A stretch of DNA of 64,000 nt from Agrobacterium vitis (GTDB taxonomy: Bacteria > Pseudomonadota > Alphaproteobacteria > Rhizobiales > Rhizobiaceae): contig NZ_CP146241.1 in assembly GCF_037039395.1 (NCBI RefSeq), forward strand, positions 1 through 64,000, read 5' to 3'. Each line of letters begins with the position of its first letter. Position 1 is the stretch's first letter. The position numbers were made by a program, and so were the translations under genes. Positions 12,124 through 21,091 of the stretch are shown here, in pieces. The notes beneath the pieces are model-generated. The model saw nothing but the letters and a program-made list of their open reading frames with translations, searched no databases and had not been told where the DNA came from.

Positions 12124-12151
12124 ATGGTATATGAGGTTGAATTTTCGTCAA
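12124..12151 (-). promoter_or_regulatory. Probable sigma-70 promoter of the riboswitch-nrdHIEF transcript
   Basis: On the minus strand TTGACG (12151-12146) is followed after 16 bases by TACCAT (12129-12124). A start about seven bases further on would begin the transcript just before the riboswitch. The placement supports the riboswitch extent; activity is inferred. Confidence 0.5.
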
Positions 12152-12199
12152 CAACTATACCGCCTAAAGGAACAGCTCTCCCCAGGAAAAATGCAGTAG

Positions 12200-12439
12200 C
12201 TTTTCAACCGCACGACACGATCGTTGACCCTCAAGGCCGAAGGACGCGATCTGTATGACCGTGCGCTTCAGATGTTGCGCGATGCCGAAGAAATCGAACA
12301 GCTGGCGAAAACTGCATGGGCGGAGCCGTCTGACACCTTGCAAATTGCGGCGTCGCTGCCGATCGGTTTGCACGTAATCGCGCCAGCACTGCCGCGGTTT
12401 CGCGAACTGCATCCCAAAGTGACGATTGATCTGCTTTAG
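12200..12439 (+). pseudogene. LysR-family regulator, internal fragment
   Basis: About 80 residues matching the end of a LysR DNA-binding domain and its linker: [19 protein letters not shown], then [14 protein letters not shown] and the start of the effector domain, [19 protein letters not shown]. The family is about 300 residues. The helix-turn-helix start and most of the effector domain are missing, and the frame stops after [10 protein letters not shown]. It sits just upstream of the riboswitch promoter on the opposite strand, so a rearrangement endpoint lies near 12180. Confidence 0.75.
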
Positions 12440-12641
12440 AGAGGCCAGGCGTCTATTCATTCGCGAGCGGAAGGTCTTGGAAAGATATAAACTATCGAGG
12501 AGCGGATACCCTTCGTCTTTCGGATTGGGCCTCAATCCATTGGCTGACTGTAATAAGAGAGGGTGCTACGGGCGAAGATCACCCTTGAATTCATAAATCT
12601 TCGTACTTGCGCGCCAGACGTTTGATGCATAAATTGGTGGA

Positions 12642-13631
12642 ATGTCTGATCATTCGTCTCAACGATTGTCGCCGTCAAATATCCCGATGGATGCGCTAAG
12701 CGAAGTTCTACAGGACTTTCGCTTGAGTGGGGTCAACTATGGGCGCTGCGAACTGCGACATCCGTGGAGCATCGCCCTGCCGCAGCAACAGCTGCTTCGT
12801 TTCCACTTTATCGGCCAAGGTCCATGCTGGATTCATACCGAAGCCCAGGGATGGCAGGAATTGCACGATGGGGATCTGGTGCTGCTGCCGCAAGGTATCG
12901 CACATCGATTGGCCAGCGCGCCGGATGTTGAAGGCGACTCGCTTAAAAGCTGTCAGATAAAAAGGTTGAGCAACAAGGTTTGCGAATTGGTGCGGGAAGG
13001 ACCCGGGGCGACCAGCACTCTTTTCTGCGGCTCCATGGCGTTGAGCGCCTATGCCCTTGATCCTTTGATCGCCCTGATGCCGCCAATCATCAAGGGCTGC
13101 GATGTCGCTGGCAATGACCCGATCATCGGTCCCCTGCTGGCGGCTATGACGGCAGAGGCTTCGCAGCCGCAGATGGGCAGCGCGACGATCCTGTCGCGTA
13201 TGGCTGACTTGCTCGTGGCGCGGCTTATCCGCTGTTGGGTCAATTGCAGCGGAGCCACAACCACCGGCTGGCTCGCCGCCATCCGAGACCCCCATCTTGG
13301 CCGTGTGTTGGCAGCCATGCACCGCGATCCCGGCCATAACTGGACGCTTGAAAGCCTTGCCGGTGTGGCAGGTCAGTCGCGCTCGATCTTTGCCGAACGC
13401 TTCAGCGCGATTTTAGGGGAAGGCGCGGCACGCTATCTCACCCGCCTGCGTATGCAGCTTGCCCGTGAGTTGTTGGGACAAGGTGGCATGTCGGTTGCCG
13501 AGGTTGCATCTCGCCTGGGCTATGAATCCGAGGCGTCCTTCGCTCGCGCTTTCAAACGCATTACCACGGTCTCGCCGGGCGTTGTGCGCCGCACAGTTTC
13601 CGGACGAACGGACATGGTTTTCGGATTTTAA
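12642..13631 (+). CDS. AraC-family regulator with N-terminal cupin domain
   Basis: A 329-residue AraC/XylS activator. The N-terminal half is a cupin-type ligand domain (about residues 20-200, with QELHDGDLVLLPQGIAHRL). The C-terminal about 100 residues form the two helix-turn-helix domain, WTLESLAGVAGQSRSIFAERF and MSVAEVASRLGYESEASFARAFKR followed by PGVVRR. It lies 60 bases upstream of an MFS transporter gene on the same strand, a common regulator-pump arrangement, so it probably controls that pump. Inducer unknown. Confidence 0.9.
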   Translation: MSDHSSQRLSPSNIPMDALSEVLQDFRLSGVNYGRCELRHPWSIALPQQQLLRFHFIGQGPCWIHTEAQGWQELHDGDLVLLPQGIAHRLASAPDVEGDSLKSCQIKRLSNKVCELVREGPGATSTLFCGSMALSAYALDPLIALMPPIIKGCDVAGNDPIIGPLLAAMTAEASQPQMGSATILSRMADLLVARLIRCWVNCSGATTTGWLAAIRDPHLGRVLAAMHRDPGHNWTLESLAGVAGQSRSIFAERFSAILGEGAARYLTRLRMQLARELLGQGGMSVAEVASRLGYESEASFARAFKRITTVSPGVVRRTVSGRTDMVFGF

Positions 13632-13691
13632 GCTACATATAATCCCAAATCTTTCGTCTATGAAGTGCTTCCGGATTCAGGAGATACGTCA

Positions 13692-14900
13692 ATGACGGAC
13701 AGAACATCACAATTTAACAGCGAGGCTATAGACCTCGATACCGCTGAGCCGGTTGCTTGGAGCCCTGCCACCTGGTTTGCCGTCCTTTCGATGGCGGCCA
13801 CCAGTTTTGCGCTGGTGTCGGCTGAGTTCCTGCCGGCAGGCCTGCTGACGCCAATGGCACGTGATCTTGGGATCAGTGAGGGAACAGCCGGGCAGGTCGT
13901 GACTGCCACCGCTTTCGTGGGCGCCATCACCGCCCTGTTGAGCAATGTCCTGATCGGCAGGTTGAACCGCAAGACAGTGCTGGTCGGCCTCAGTGCGTTG
14001 GCAATCGGCTCCAATATTCTTGCGGCGGTGGCGACGGATTTTTGGCTCTTGATGCTCGGTCGAGCAGGCCTCGGCATTGCCCTCAGCGGCTTCTGGGCGC
14101 TTTCGGTTGCGGTTGTCGCCAGGTTGGTTGGGGCCAATGCAACAGGACGGGGCATGGCGATTGTCACGCTCGGCGTCTCACTCGCCACAATAGCCGCGCC
14201 ATCGATAGGCGCTTTGATCAGCGACTGGTTGGGCTGGCGCAGCGCCATGTCCATGACAGCGGGGCTTGCTGCACTTGCCATGCTGCTGCAGATAATCTGC
14301 TTGCCAACATTGCCTTCAAGCACAAGCAACAGTCTCTCTGATGTATTCCGGTTGACGCGGCGGCGTGGCGTTCAACTTGGAATGCTGGCCATCCTTTTGT
14401 TGATGACGGGGCATTTTGCCGGCTCGGTTTATGTGCGCCCTTTCCTGGAACAGGTGACGCTGCTTGAAACCGGCCCGATTGCCCTGGCGCTTCTAGGCTT
14501 TGGCGTTGCATCGGTGATCGGTAACGTTGCGGGTGGCCGGATGGCGGACGCCAGTATTCATATGGCACTCGCTGTCACCGCCGTGCTGATGGCGTCTGCA
14601 GCGCTCGCCTTGGTGCTTTGGGGCAATTATGTCGGCGTGGCCTTCAGCCTCGTGACGCTCTGGGGCTTTGCCTTCGGCATGGCGCCCGTGGTGCTGCCGA
14701 CCAACCTATCGCGCAGTGCACCTGACGCCCTGGAGGCAGCGGGTAGCCTGATGGTCGTCTCCTTCCAGGTCGCGATCACTATTGGCGCGGTTGTCGGTGG
14801 CTATGTCGTTGATCATTATGGCGCTGCTGGGCCCTTGACCCTTACCGCTGCCCTGGCCGCATTGACGGTCGCCTTGGCGCTGACGCAACCTCGCACCTGA
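13692..14900 (+). CDS. MFS transporter, DHA1-type efflux pump
   Basis: Inner-membrane major facilitator of about 402 residues with 12 predicted hydrophobic segments. The N-terminal half resembles the YdhP/NepI/AraJ type exporters: FALVSAEFLPAGLLTPMARDLGIS followed by GQVVTATAFVGAITALLS and the cytoplasmic loop LIGRLNRKTVLVG. The ATG at 13692 follows AGGAGATACGTCA; the frame is open 27 bases further upstream without a ribosome site. Proton-driven export of sugars, purine nucleosides or drugs is typical of relatives; the substrate cannot be told. It is likely regulated by the adjacent AraC protein. Confidence 0.9.
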   Translation: MTDRTSQFNSEAIDLDTAEPVAWSPATWFAVLSMAATSFALVSAEFLPAGLLTPMARDLGISEGTAGQVVTATAFVGAITALLSNVLIGRLNRKTVLVGLSALAIGSNILAAVATDFWLLMLGRAGLGIALSGFWALSVAVVARLVGANATGRGMAIVTLGVSLATIAAPSIGALISDWLGWRSAMSMTAGLAALAMLLQIICLPTLPSSTSNSLSDVFRLTRRRGVQLGMLAILLLMTGHFAGSVYVRPFLEQVTLLETGPIALALLGFGVASVIGNVAGGRMADASIHMALAVTAVLMASAALALVLWGNYVGVAFSLVTLWGFAFGMAPVVLPTNLSRSAPDALEAAGSLMVVSFQVAITIGAVVGGYVVDHYGAAGPLTLTAALAALTVALALTQPRT

Positions 14901-15068
14901 TCTTCCCTTGCGGGTCAGCCGCCGTTTGTACTTTGAGCCTCGACGTAAACATCAACAACCTGTCGAGGCTCCACAACGAGAGCAGCGGAGCTGCTGCCCC
15001 TTATGGGGGCAGTCGTCAAAACGGCAGACAGCATGAACGTCAAGATATCCGAGCAACTGCGATAATCG

Positions 15069-15479
15069 TCAGATGGCTGAATCGATAATTTTGCAAATGC
15101 CTGTACGCACAACATCCTTGCTGGTGAGTTGACCGGGCTGGATATCAAAGACAGCATCGACCCTGACGCCTGCCCCTTTCTGACGCGCGACAACCCGGAG
15201 GGTCTGAATTCGGCCACTGCCACTGGTTTCCTGGAAAGCGTCGATAGACGACAATTCCTTGTTGACCTTTATGCCGGAAAAACCTTCCGCCGCTACGGCC
15301 TGGGCCAGCTTTTTAAGAACGACCGTGGAATTGGCTTTGGGGTATTCCTGCCACGAGCGATAGCTTAACGCAGTGACCATGGGGACGCCGCTGACATTGA
15401 AATTATTCTCGCACGATGCCGCTTGCGCGAGTGCCGTGGCGCTAAAAAGCAAGGCTGCGGCGATGATCGTAACTTTCAT
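15069..15479 (-). CDS. Secreted hypothetical protein
   Basis: From the ATG at 15479, preceded by GAGGAGAAAAA, the product is 136 residues with a clear signal peptide, MKVTIIAAALLFSATALAQA, probably cleaved after AQA. The mature part is polar, with two cysteines, one near the N-terminus (SCENNF) and one near the C-terminus (GICKII), that could form a disulfide in the periplasm. I do not recognise the family. A much longer frame upstream to 15638 has no such signal start and is not used. The neighbours do not suggest a role. Confidence 0.7.
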   Translation of the reverse strand: MKVTIIAAALLFSATALAQAASCENNFNVSGVPMVTALSYRSWQEYPKANSTVVLKKLAQAVAAEGFSGIKVNKELSSIDAFQETSGSGRIQTLRVVARQKGAGVRVDAVFDIQPGQLTSKDVVRTGICKIIDSAI

Positions 15480-15742
15480 TTTTTCTCCTCGCTGGCGGAC
15501 CGTGATCGACCTAACGCATATTCGTTTTGACATCGAAGAAAGGCAGTTAGCGCGCTTACTTAGGCAGGCTTTCAACGCAAACGCCCTGCCAAACCATGGG
15601 TTTGAGTTTTCTAACCGCTTGATCCTTTCGCTCTGCACCAGCCTCGCGTGACTTCAGCGGCATAGGCGGCGTAAGGTCAACTCGTACAAGTGAGCTAGTT
15701 GGCCTGATCGAGCAGTCCCCGGGCAGTCGGTTAGTTCAGAGC

Positions 15743-16786
15743 TTAAGGGGTGATTTCCGCCTGCGCATTTGATTGCCCAGAGAATAATGGAGGCAACTCA
15801 ATGAATGTATTTTGTGATATTCCTGTATCGATAATCTCAAAGACCGCTTTGAGCATGCCGTCGACATCCTGGCGCACCATTTCGATGTCGCCACCCAAAA
15901 GCGCCACAAAGGGATCCCAGTCGAAACAGCCCATTGCTGGTAGCCGTTCCGCGACATAGCCGGAGGTCTTGAGCCACTGCATGACGCCCTCCAGAGAGAT
16001 GGTGGAGTTTACAAACATTCCGCCCGGGATTTCGCCTTCAACAATCGCCAGTGTTTGCAAAGCTTTTTCTGCTTTTTCCGGGGCGTATCCGCAGGTGAGT
16101 ATGTGGCGTTCATCAATCGGAACGCCGATATCCTGATGGGCTGCCCGAAAACCGCGCACCCGCTCCAAGGTGTTGTGATCTGTGGCGCGCCCGCCAACGA
16201 ACAGCAGCGGTGCGGCCTTGCCGGTCTTGCTGTGACAATTTTTTAGAATACGACGGGTCAATTCCCTTGCCCCTGCAAAATTGTCCGAAATAACCGAAGG
16301 TGCCGCTGTTCCCGGCAGGTCGAGATTAATGCTGCGCGCCCCGGCAGACGTGCATATTTCGGTGATCCGGTCAGGGTTGGTCGCTCCGGTCGAAACCAGC
16401 CATTCCACTTGATAGGACAGCAGAGTACGTGCGGCCTCCACTTCAAGCTCCGGGTCACGTCGCGTGCAGGTGATAATCGGGAAAAGGCCCCTCGCCCGCG
16501 CCATGTCCTCGAAGGTTTCGACAATCGATCCAAAATAGCGGTTGTCATACTTAGGAACGATCATGCCGATGATCTGTGATTTTTCCCGGCGCAGCAGACT
16601 GGCCTGCATGTTGAGCGCATAGCCTTGCTCTTGCGCAATCCGTCTGATTTTTTCCGCCAGTTGCGTGCTGATCCGGCGCTTCTTCCAATTGCCATTCAAA
16701 ACAGCGCTGACAGCGCTGGCCGATGTGCCAGCAAGCTCGGCCAGATCGTAGATCGTCGTCTTCCTGGCGGGTTTTTTCTGATTCAC
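15743..16786 (-). CDS. LacI-family transcriptional regulator of the pentitol operon
   Basis: A 347-residue LacI/GalR repressor: N-terminal helix-turn-helix TTIYDLAELAGTSASAVSAVLNG with hinge helix region near residues 50-60, then a periplasmic-binding-protein-like ligand domain (IIGMIVPKYDNRYFGSIVETF onwards). It is divergent from the ABC-transporter, dehydrogenase and kinase genes that start at 17081, and two mirrored operator-like sites lie between them. It probably represses that operon until the sugar alcohol or an intermediate binds. The N-terminal KKRRIS insert in the DNA-binding region is slightly longer than in LacI itself. Confidence 0.92.
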   Translation of the reverse strand: MNQKKPARKTTIYDLAELAGTSASAVSAVLNGNWKKRRISTQLAEKIRRIAQEQGYALNMQASLLRREKSQIIGMIVPKYDNRYFGSIVETFEDMARARGLFPIITCTRRDPELEVEAARTLLSYQVEWLVSTGATNPDRITEICTSAGARSINLDLPGTAAPSVISDNFAGARELTRRILKNCHSKTGKAAPLLFVGGRATDHNTLERVRGFRAAHQDIGVPIDERHILTCGYAPEKAEKALQTLAIVEGEIPGGMFVNSTISLEGVMQWLKTSGYVAERLPAMGCFDWDPFVALLGGDIEMVRQDVDGMLKAVFEIIDTGISQNTFIELPPLFSGQSNAQAEITP

Positions 16787-16843
16787 GCTGGCCTCCTCTT
16801 CACGCCCAACTTGACAGCAAAGTCAGAAGATGGCAATTCTTGC

Positions 16844-16877
16844 GTCATCGATTGAGCAAGGCAGCTCAATCGATGAC
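16844..16877. promoter_or_regulatory. 14-bp perfect inverted repeat, probable double LacI-type operator
   Basis: GTCATCGATTGAGC at 16844-16857 is exactly mirrored by GCTCAATCGATGAC at 16864-16877 across a six-base spacer. Each arm contains an ATCGAT core with the central CG common to LacI-family operators. The two CG centres are 22 bp apart, about two helical turns, as expected for two dimers on one DNA face. It lies between the divergent regulator and transporter genes. Confidence 0.75.
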
Positions 16878-17080
16878 GGTGGTTGGCTTTGGAGGGTCGA
16901 CAGGGAGGTGTTCAAGCAATTCGTGGTTGTGGCCGCATCACTGCGGGCTCGATGTGGTGTCATCGCTGTCTTCATCGGCGCGGTGAGGTCTGGAACGCTT
17001 GGACATGAAGCCGGCATGCGTCCTCGACACTTGTTTTTGTTTTTGGCGACACTGGTTTTTGGGTTCTAGAGGAGGAAACT

Positions 17081-18127
17081 ATGAAATTTCATTCCATGAT
17101 GATGGTGTCGGTTGCCGCCGCTGCCATGTTTGCAGGCTCGGCCTTGGCGCAGGAGAAAGCAACCGTTGCGTTTCTGATGCCCGATCAGGCATCGACACGC
17201 TATGAAACTCACGATTATCCGGGCTTCAAGGCGGAGATGGCCAAGCTTTGTGCCGGATGCACGGTGATTTATCAGAACGCCAATGGCGACACCGCGCTTC
17301 AGCAACAGCAGTTCAACTCAGTCATTGCGCAAGGTGCCAAGGTGATCGTGCTTGACCCGGTGGATTCGTCTGCCGCCGCCGCATTGGTTGAGCTGGCGCA
17401 GTCGCAGGATGTCAAGGTTATTGCCTATGACCGTCCTATTCCGAAGAAAGCGGCGGATTATTATGTCTCCTTCGACAATGCTGGCATTGGTGAGGCGATC
17501 GCCAAGTCTTTGGTGCAGCACCTGAAGGCCAAGGGCGTACCACAAGGTTCTGGCATTCTTGAAATCAACGGCTCGCCCACCGATGCCGCCGCTGGCCTGA
17601 TCCGTGATGGTGTTCACAAAGGCCTGAAGGATTCCGGCTACAAGACATTGGCCGAATTTGACACGCCGGAATGGGCGCCACCGAAGGCGCAGGAATGGGC
17701 CGCAGGCCAGATCACCCGTTTTGGCGCAGATATCAAGGGCGTGGTCGCCGCCAACGACGGCACGGGCGGTGGTGCTATTGCCGCCTTCAAGGCAGCAGGC
17801 GTCAATCCTGTGCCACCGGTTACGGGCAATGATGCCACCATCGCCGCGCTTCAGCTGATCATCTCCGGCGATCAGTACAACACGATTTCCAAGCCATCGG
17901 AAATTGTTGCGGCAGCCGCCGCCCAGGTGACAGTTCAGTTCCTGAAGGGCGAGAAGCCGGAAGCCAAGACGACGCTGTATGACACACCCTCGCAACTGTT
18001 CATTCCGGCGGTTGTGACGGCAGAAAACATCAAGGCTGAAATCTTCGACAAGAAGATCCAGACCCCTGCCGAAGTCTGCACCGGCGAATATGCGGCTGGC
18101 TGCAAAAACCTGGGCATCATCCAGTAA
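17081..18127 (+). CDS. CUT2 ABC transporter, periplasmic sugar-binding protein
   Basis: Periplasmic substrate-binding lipid-free protein of 348 residues with a signal peptide ending SALAQ. The rest is a type I periplasmic-binding fold related to RbsB and XylF: KATVAFLMPDQASTRYETHD, the VIAQGAKVIVLDPVDSSA loop and GVVAANDGTGGGAIAAFKAAG. Several cysteines near the C-terminus (EVCTGEYAAGCKN) are unusual and could form a disulfide. The start follows AGAGGAGGAAACT. It is the first gene of the operon with ATPase, permease, dehydrogenase and kinase. The co-encoded enzymes point to ribitol or another pentitol as ligand. Confidence 0.92.
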   Translation: MKFHSMMMVSVAAAAMFAGSALAQEKATVAFLMPDQASTRYETHDYPGFKAEMAKLCAGCTVIYQNANGDTALQQQQFNSVIAQGAKVIVLDPVDSSAAAALVELAQSQDVKVIAYDRPIPKKAADYYVSFDNAGIGEAIAKSLVQHLKAKGVPQGSGILEINGSPTDAAAGLIRDGVHKGLKDSGYKTLAEFDTPEWAPPKAQEWAAGQITRFGADIKGVVAANDGTGGGAIAAFKAAGVNPVPPVTGNDATIAALQLIISGDQYNTISKPSEIVAAAAAQVTVQFLKGEKPEAKTTLYDTPSQLFIPAVVTAENIKAEIFDKKIQTPAEVCTGEYAAGCKNLGIIQ

Positions 18128-18200
18128 CCGTTCTGATCTGTGTCCGGTCTGGCGTTGTGCCAGACCGGACATGCCCCGAACCTGAAAAGAGCGTTTCGCC

Positions 18201-19034
18201 ATGGTGCAAAATGACCAAGCGGCCCCGAAAACGGGTGGCCCTATTCTGAAATTGCGCAATATTTCCAAGAATTTTGGTGCCGTATCGGCGCTGACGGATA
18301 TTGATCTGGAAGTCTGGCCCGGCGAAGTGGTGGCCCTTGTCGGTGATAACGGTGCTGGCAAATCCACCTTGATCAAGGTGCTGGCCGGTGTTCACCAACC
18401 CACATCCGGCACCATCGAATTCTGTGGGCAAGATGTCTCGCTCGATAGCCCCAGCCGGGCGCTGGAGCTGGGCATTGCCACGGTGTTTCAGGATCTTGCG
18501 CTCTGCGAAAATCTGGATGTGGTGGCCAATCTTTTCTTAGGGCATGAGCTTGCACCGTGGAACCTTGATGAAGTGGCCATGGAAGTGCGGGCATGGACGC
18601 TTTTGAAAGAGCTGGCAGCAGGTATTCCATCGGTGCGCGAGCCGATTGCCTCGCTTTCCGGTGGTCAACGCCAGACGGTTGCCATTGCAAGATCACTTCT
18701 TCTCGATCCAAAAATCATCATGCTGGATGAGCCAACGGCAGCGCTTGGCGTTGCCCAGACAGCCGAGGTCTTGAACCTGATTGAGCGCGTGCGCGAACGC
18801 GGGCTGGGCGTCATCATCATCAGCCACAATATGGAAGATGTGCGCGCCGTGGCCGACCGCATCGTGGTGCTGCGTCTGGGCAAGAACAACGGCGTGTTTA
18901 CCCCTGACGCCTCCAATCAGGAACTGGTTGCCTCGATTACCGGGGCCACGGAAAATTCCGTCTCGCGCCGCATTAGCCGCAAGACAAATATCCAAGACAC
19001 CAGCGCCAACGAAACCAGCGGGAGACCCGCATGA
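18201..19034 (+). CDS. CUT2 ABC transporter, ATP-binding protein
   Basis: Cytoplasmic ATPase energising sugar uptake. Walker A GDNGAGKST, Q-loop VFQDLALCENLDV, signature LSGGQRQ, Walker B IIMLDEP and H-loop IIISHNMED are all present. It is 277 residues with one ABC domain, as in FrcA, rather than the tandem form of RbsA, so it probably works as a homodimer. Its last four bases overlap the permease start, indicating translational coupling. Confidence 0.94.
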   Translation: MVQNDQAAPKTGGPILKLRNISKNFGAVSALTDIDLEVWPGEVVALVGDNGAGKSTLIKVLAGVHQPTSGTIEFCGQDVSLDSPSRALELGIATVFQDLALCENLDVVANLFLGHELAPWNLDEVAMEVRAWTLLKELAAGIPSVREPIASLSGGQRQTVAIARSLLLDPKIIMLDEPTAALGVAQTAEVLNLIERVRERGLGVIIISHNMEDVRAVADRIVVLRLGKNNGVFTPDASNQELVASITGATENSVSRRISRKTNIQDTSANETSGRPA

Positions 19035-20290
19035 GCAATATTTCAAACCCTGAGACCAAGTCCTCCCAAGCCTTGGACCGCAGCGATGAGCGCGTCACCC
19101 ACGATGATGGTGTGATGGCCATGCTGCGCAGTTTTATCAACCGGATCAAATCGGGCGATCTGGGCATGTTGCCGGTTGCCATTGGTCTGATTGTGATTTC
19201 CACCGTGTTCAGCATTCTCAATCCGATTTTTCTGGCACCCAACAATCTCGTCAATCTGCTGTTTGATTGCGCAACGGTAGGCATCATTTCACTGGGCATT
19301 GTCTGCGTGCTGCTGCTGGGCGAAATCGATCTCTCGGTTGGCTCCATGAGCGGCTTGGCCTCGGCTATCATTGGTGTTTTGTGGGTCAATTCCGGGCTTC
19401 CGGTGATTGTTGCGATTTTTGCGGCACTGGTCACGGGGGCTGCCGTGGGGGCGCTTTATGCCCTGCTGTATAACCGCATGGGCATGCCCAGTTTTGTCGC
19501 CACGCTCTCCGGCCTGCTGGCCTTGCTGGGAATGCAACTCTACATTCTCGGTCCAACGGGAAGCATCAATCTGCCCTATGCCTCACCTTTGGTGCGTTTT
19601 GGCCAGATTCTGGTGATGCCGCATTGGTTGTCCTTCACGCTGGCTTTGGTGCCCGGTGTTGTGATGATTGTGTTTGGTCTTGCCGTTCGCAAGCGCCGCC
19701 AAGCGGTCAACCTGTCCTCAAAACCCTTGAGTGGGTTGCTGATCAAGGCAGCCATTCTGACGCTGGGCTTTGAATTTGCGGTCTACTATCTCAACCTCGG
19801 ACGCGGCGTACCGTGGATGTTTGCGCTGTTTGTGGCGCTGGTGGTGGTGGTCAATTACCTCCTGACCAAGACGCAATGGGGCCGCTCGATGTTTGCCGTG
19901 GGTGGCAATCGTGAAGCCGCGCGCCGGGCTGGCATCAATGTTCGCCGCATTTACATGAGCGCCTTCATGCTCTGCTCCACCCTTGCAGCCCTTGGCGGCG
20001 TGCTATCAGCATCGCGCCTCGCATCCTCCAGCCAGCAGGCGGGCACGGGTGATGTGAATTTGAATGCCATTGCCGCAGCCGTCATTGGTGGCACCAGCCT
20101 GTTCGGTGGGCGTGGCAGCGCCTATTCGGCCCTGCTCGGTATCATCGTTATTCAGGCGATTTCCAATGGCTTGACGCTTCTCAACCTCAGCTCATCGCTG
20201 CGTTACATGATTACCGGGGCCGTGCTCGCCATCGCCGTGATTGTGGACTCACTCGCGCGCCGCTCCCGTGTCAGCCACGGCCGCGCCTAA
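19031..20290 (+). CDS. CUT2 ABC transporter, permease
   Basis: Inner-membrane permease of 419 residues with about ten hydrophobic segments. It shows branched-chain/ribose-type permease features: [21 protein letters not shown] in the first half and [16 protein letters not shown], the ATPase-coupling loop, in the second, followed by [18 protein letters not shown]. It is longer than RbsC and closer to XylH in length. A hydrophilic tail of about 40 residues precedes the first membrane span. It overlaps the ATPase gene by four bases. Confidence 0.94.
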   Translation: MSNISNPETKSSQALDRSDERVTHDDGVMAMLRSFINRIKSGDLGMLPVAIGLIVISTVFSILNPIFLAPNNLVNLLFDCATVGIISLGIVCVLLLGEIDLSVGSMSGLASAIIGVLWVNSGLPVIVAIFAALVTGAAVGALYALLYNRMGMPSFVATLSGLLALLGMQLYILGPTGSINLPYASPLVRFGQILVMPHWLSFTLALVPGVVMIVFGLAVRKRRQAVNLSSKPLSGLLIKAAILTLGFEFAVYYLNLGRGVPWMFALFVALVVVVNYLLTKTQWGRSMFAVGGNREAARRAGINVRRIYMSAFMLCSTLAALGGVLSASRLASSSQQAGTGDVNLNAIAAAVIGGTSLFGGRGSAYSALLGIIVIQAISNGLTLLNLSSSLRYMITGAVLAIAVIVDSLARRSRVSHGRA

Positions 20291-20316
20291 CCCATATTTT
20301 GAAGGAGAATTCACTC

Positions 20317-21045
20317 ATGACGGATATTATGAAAGGTAAGGTCGCTGCCATTACCGGCGCTGCATCGGGCATCGGTCTCGCCTGCGCCAAAATTCTGCTG
20401 GCGGAAGGCGCAACCGTGGTGTTGATCGACCGCGCCAAAGATAAGCTTGATACGCTTTGCGCTGAGCTTGGTGAGCGCGCCAAGCCGCTGGTGGTGGACC
20501 TTTTGAATGGGCAGGAGGTTTCCGCCATGCTGCCGCGCATTCTGGAGGTCGCCGGTGGTCTGGATATTTTCCATGCCAATGCCGGTGCCTATATTGGCGG
20601 CGCTGTGGCTGAGGGCGACCCAGACGCCTGGGATCGGATGCTGAACCTCAATATCAACGCAGCCTTCCGCTCTGTGCATGCGGTATTGCCGCATATGATT
20701 GCGCAGAAATCCGGCGATATCCTGTTTACAAGCTCCATCGCAGGTGTTGTGCCGGTGGTGTGGGAGCCGATTTACACGGCTTCGAAATTTGCCGTTCAGG
20801 CCTTCGTGCATTCCACCCGCAGGCAGGTTTCGCAACATGGTGTGCGTGTTGGGGCCGTGCTTCCGGGGCCGGTGGTGACGGCACTGCTGGATGACTGGCC
20901 AAAGGCCAAGATGGATGAAGCCCTGGCCAATGGCAGCCTGATGCAGCCGCAGGAGGTGGCCGAGGCCGTGCTCTTCATGCTGTCGCGACCACGCAATGTG
21001 ACCATTCGCGATCTCGTCATTTTGCCCAACAGCGTCGATCTTTAA
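20317..21045 (+). CDS. Short-chain dehydrogenase, probable ribitol 2-dehydrogenase
   Basis: Classical SDR of about 242 residues: nucleotide-binding ITGAASGIG, the NAG motif HANAGAY, catalytic serine in FTSSIAG and YTASK. The ATG at 20317 follows AAGGAGAATTCACTC. In the context of a CUT2 importer and an FGGY pentulose kinase, oxidation of ribitol to D-ribulose with NAD is the most economical role, and the C-terminal region ([11 protein letters not shown]) resembles ribitol dehydrogenases. The exact pentitol (ribitol, arabinitol or xylitol) cannot be fixed from sequence. Confidence 0.85.
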   Translation: MTDIMKGKVAAITGAASGIGLACAKILLAEGATVVLIDRAKDKLDTLCAELGERAKPLVVDLLNGQEVSAMLPRILEVAGGLDIFHANAGAYIGGAVAEGDPDAWDRMLNLNINAAFRSVHAVLPHMIAQKSGDILFTSSIAGVVPVVWEPIYTASKFAVQAFVHSTRRQVSQHGVRVGAVLPGPVVTALLDDWPKAKMDEALANGSLMQPQEVAEAVLFMLSRPRNVTIRDLVILPNSVDL

Positions 21046-21091
21046 CCGGCGCTCCCCTCATTGTCCCATCTATATTTGAAGAGCATTTGCC

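Noticed and set aside
17318..18376. Long minus-strand open frame of 352 codons
   Set aside because: It is the exact complement of the sugar-binding protein gene and ATPase start; its translation has no family features and the plus-strand genes are unmistakable.
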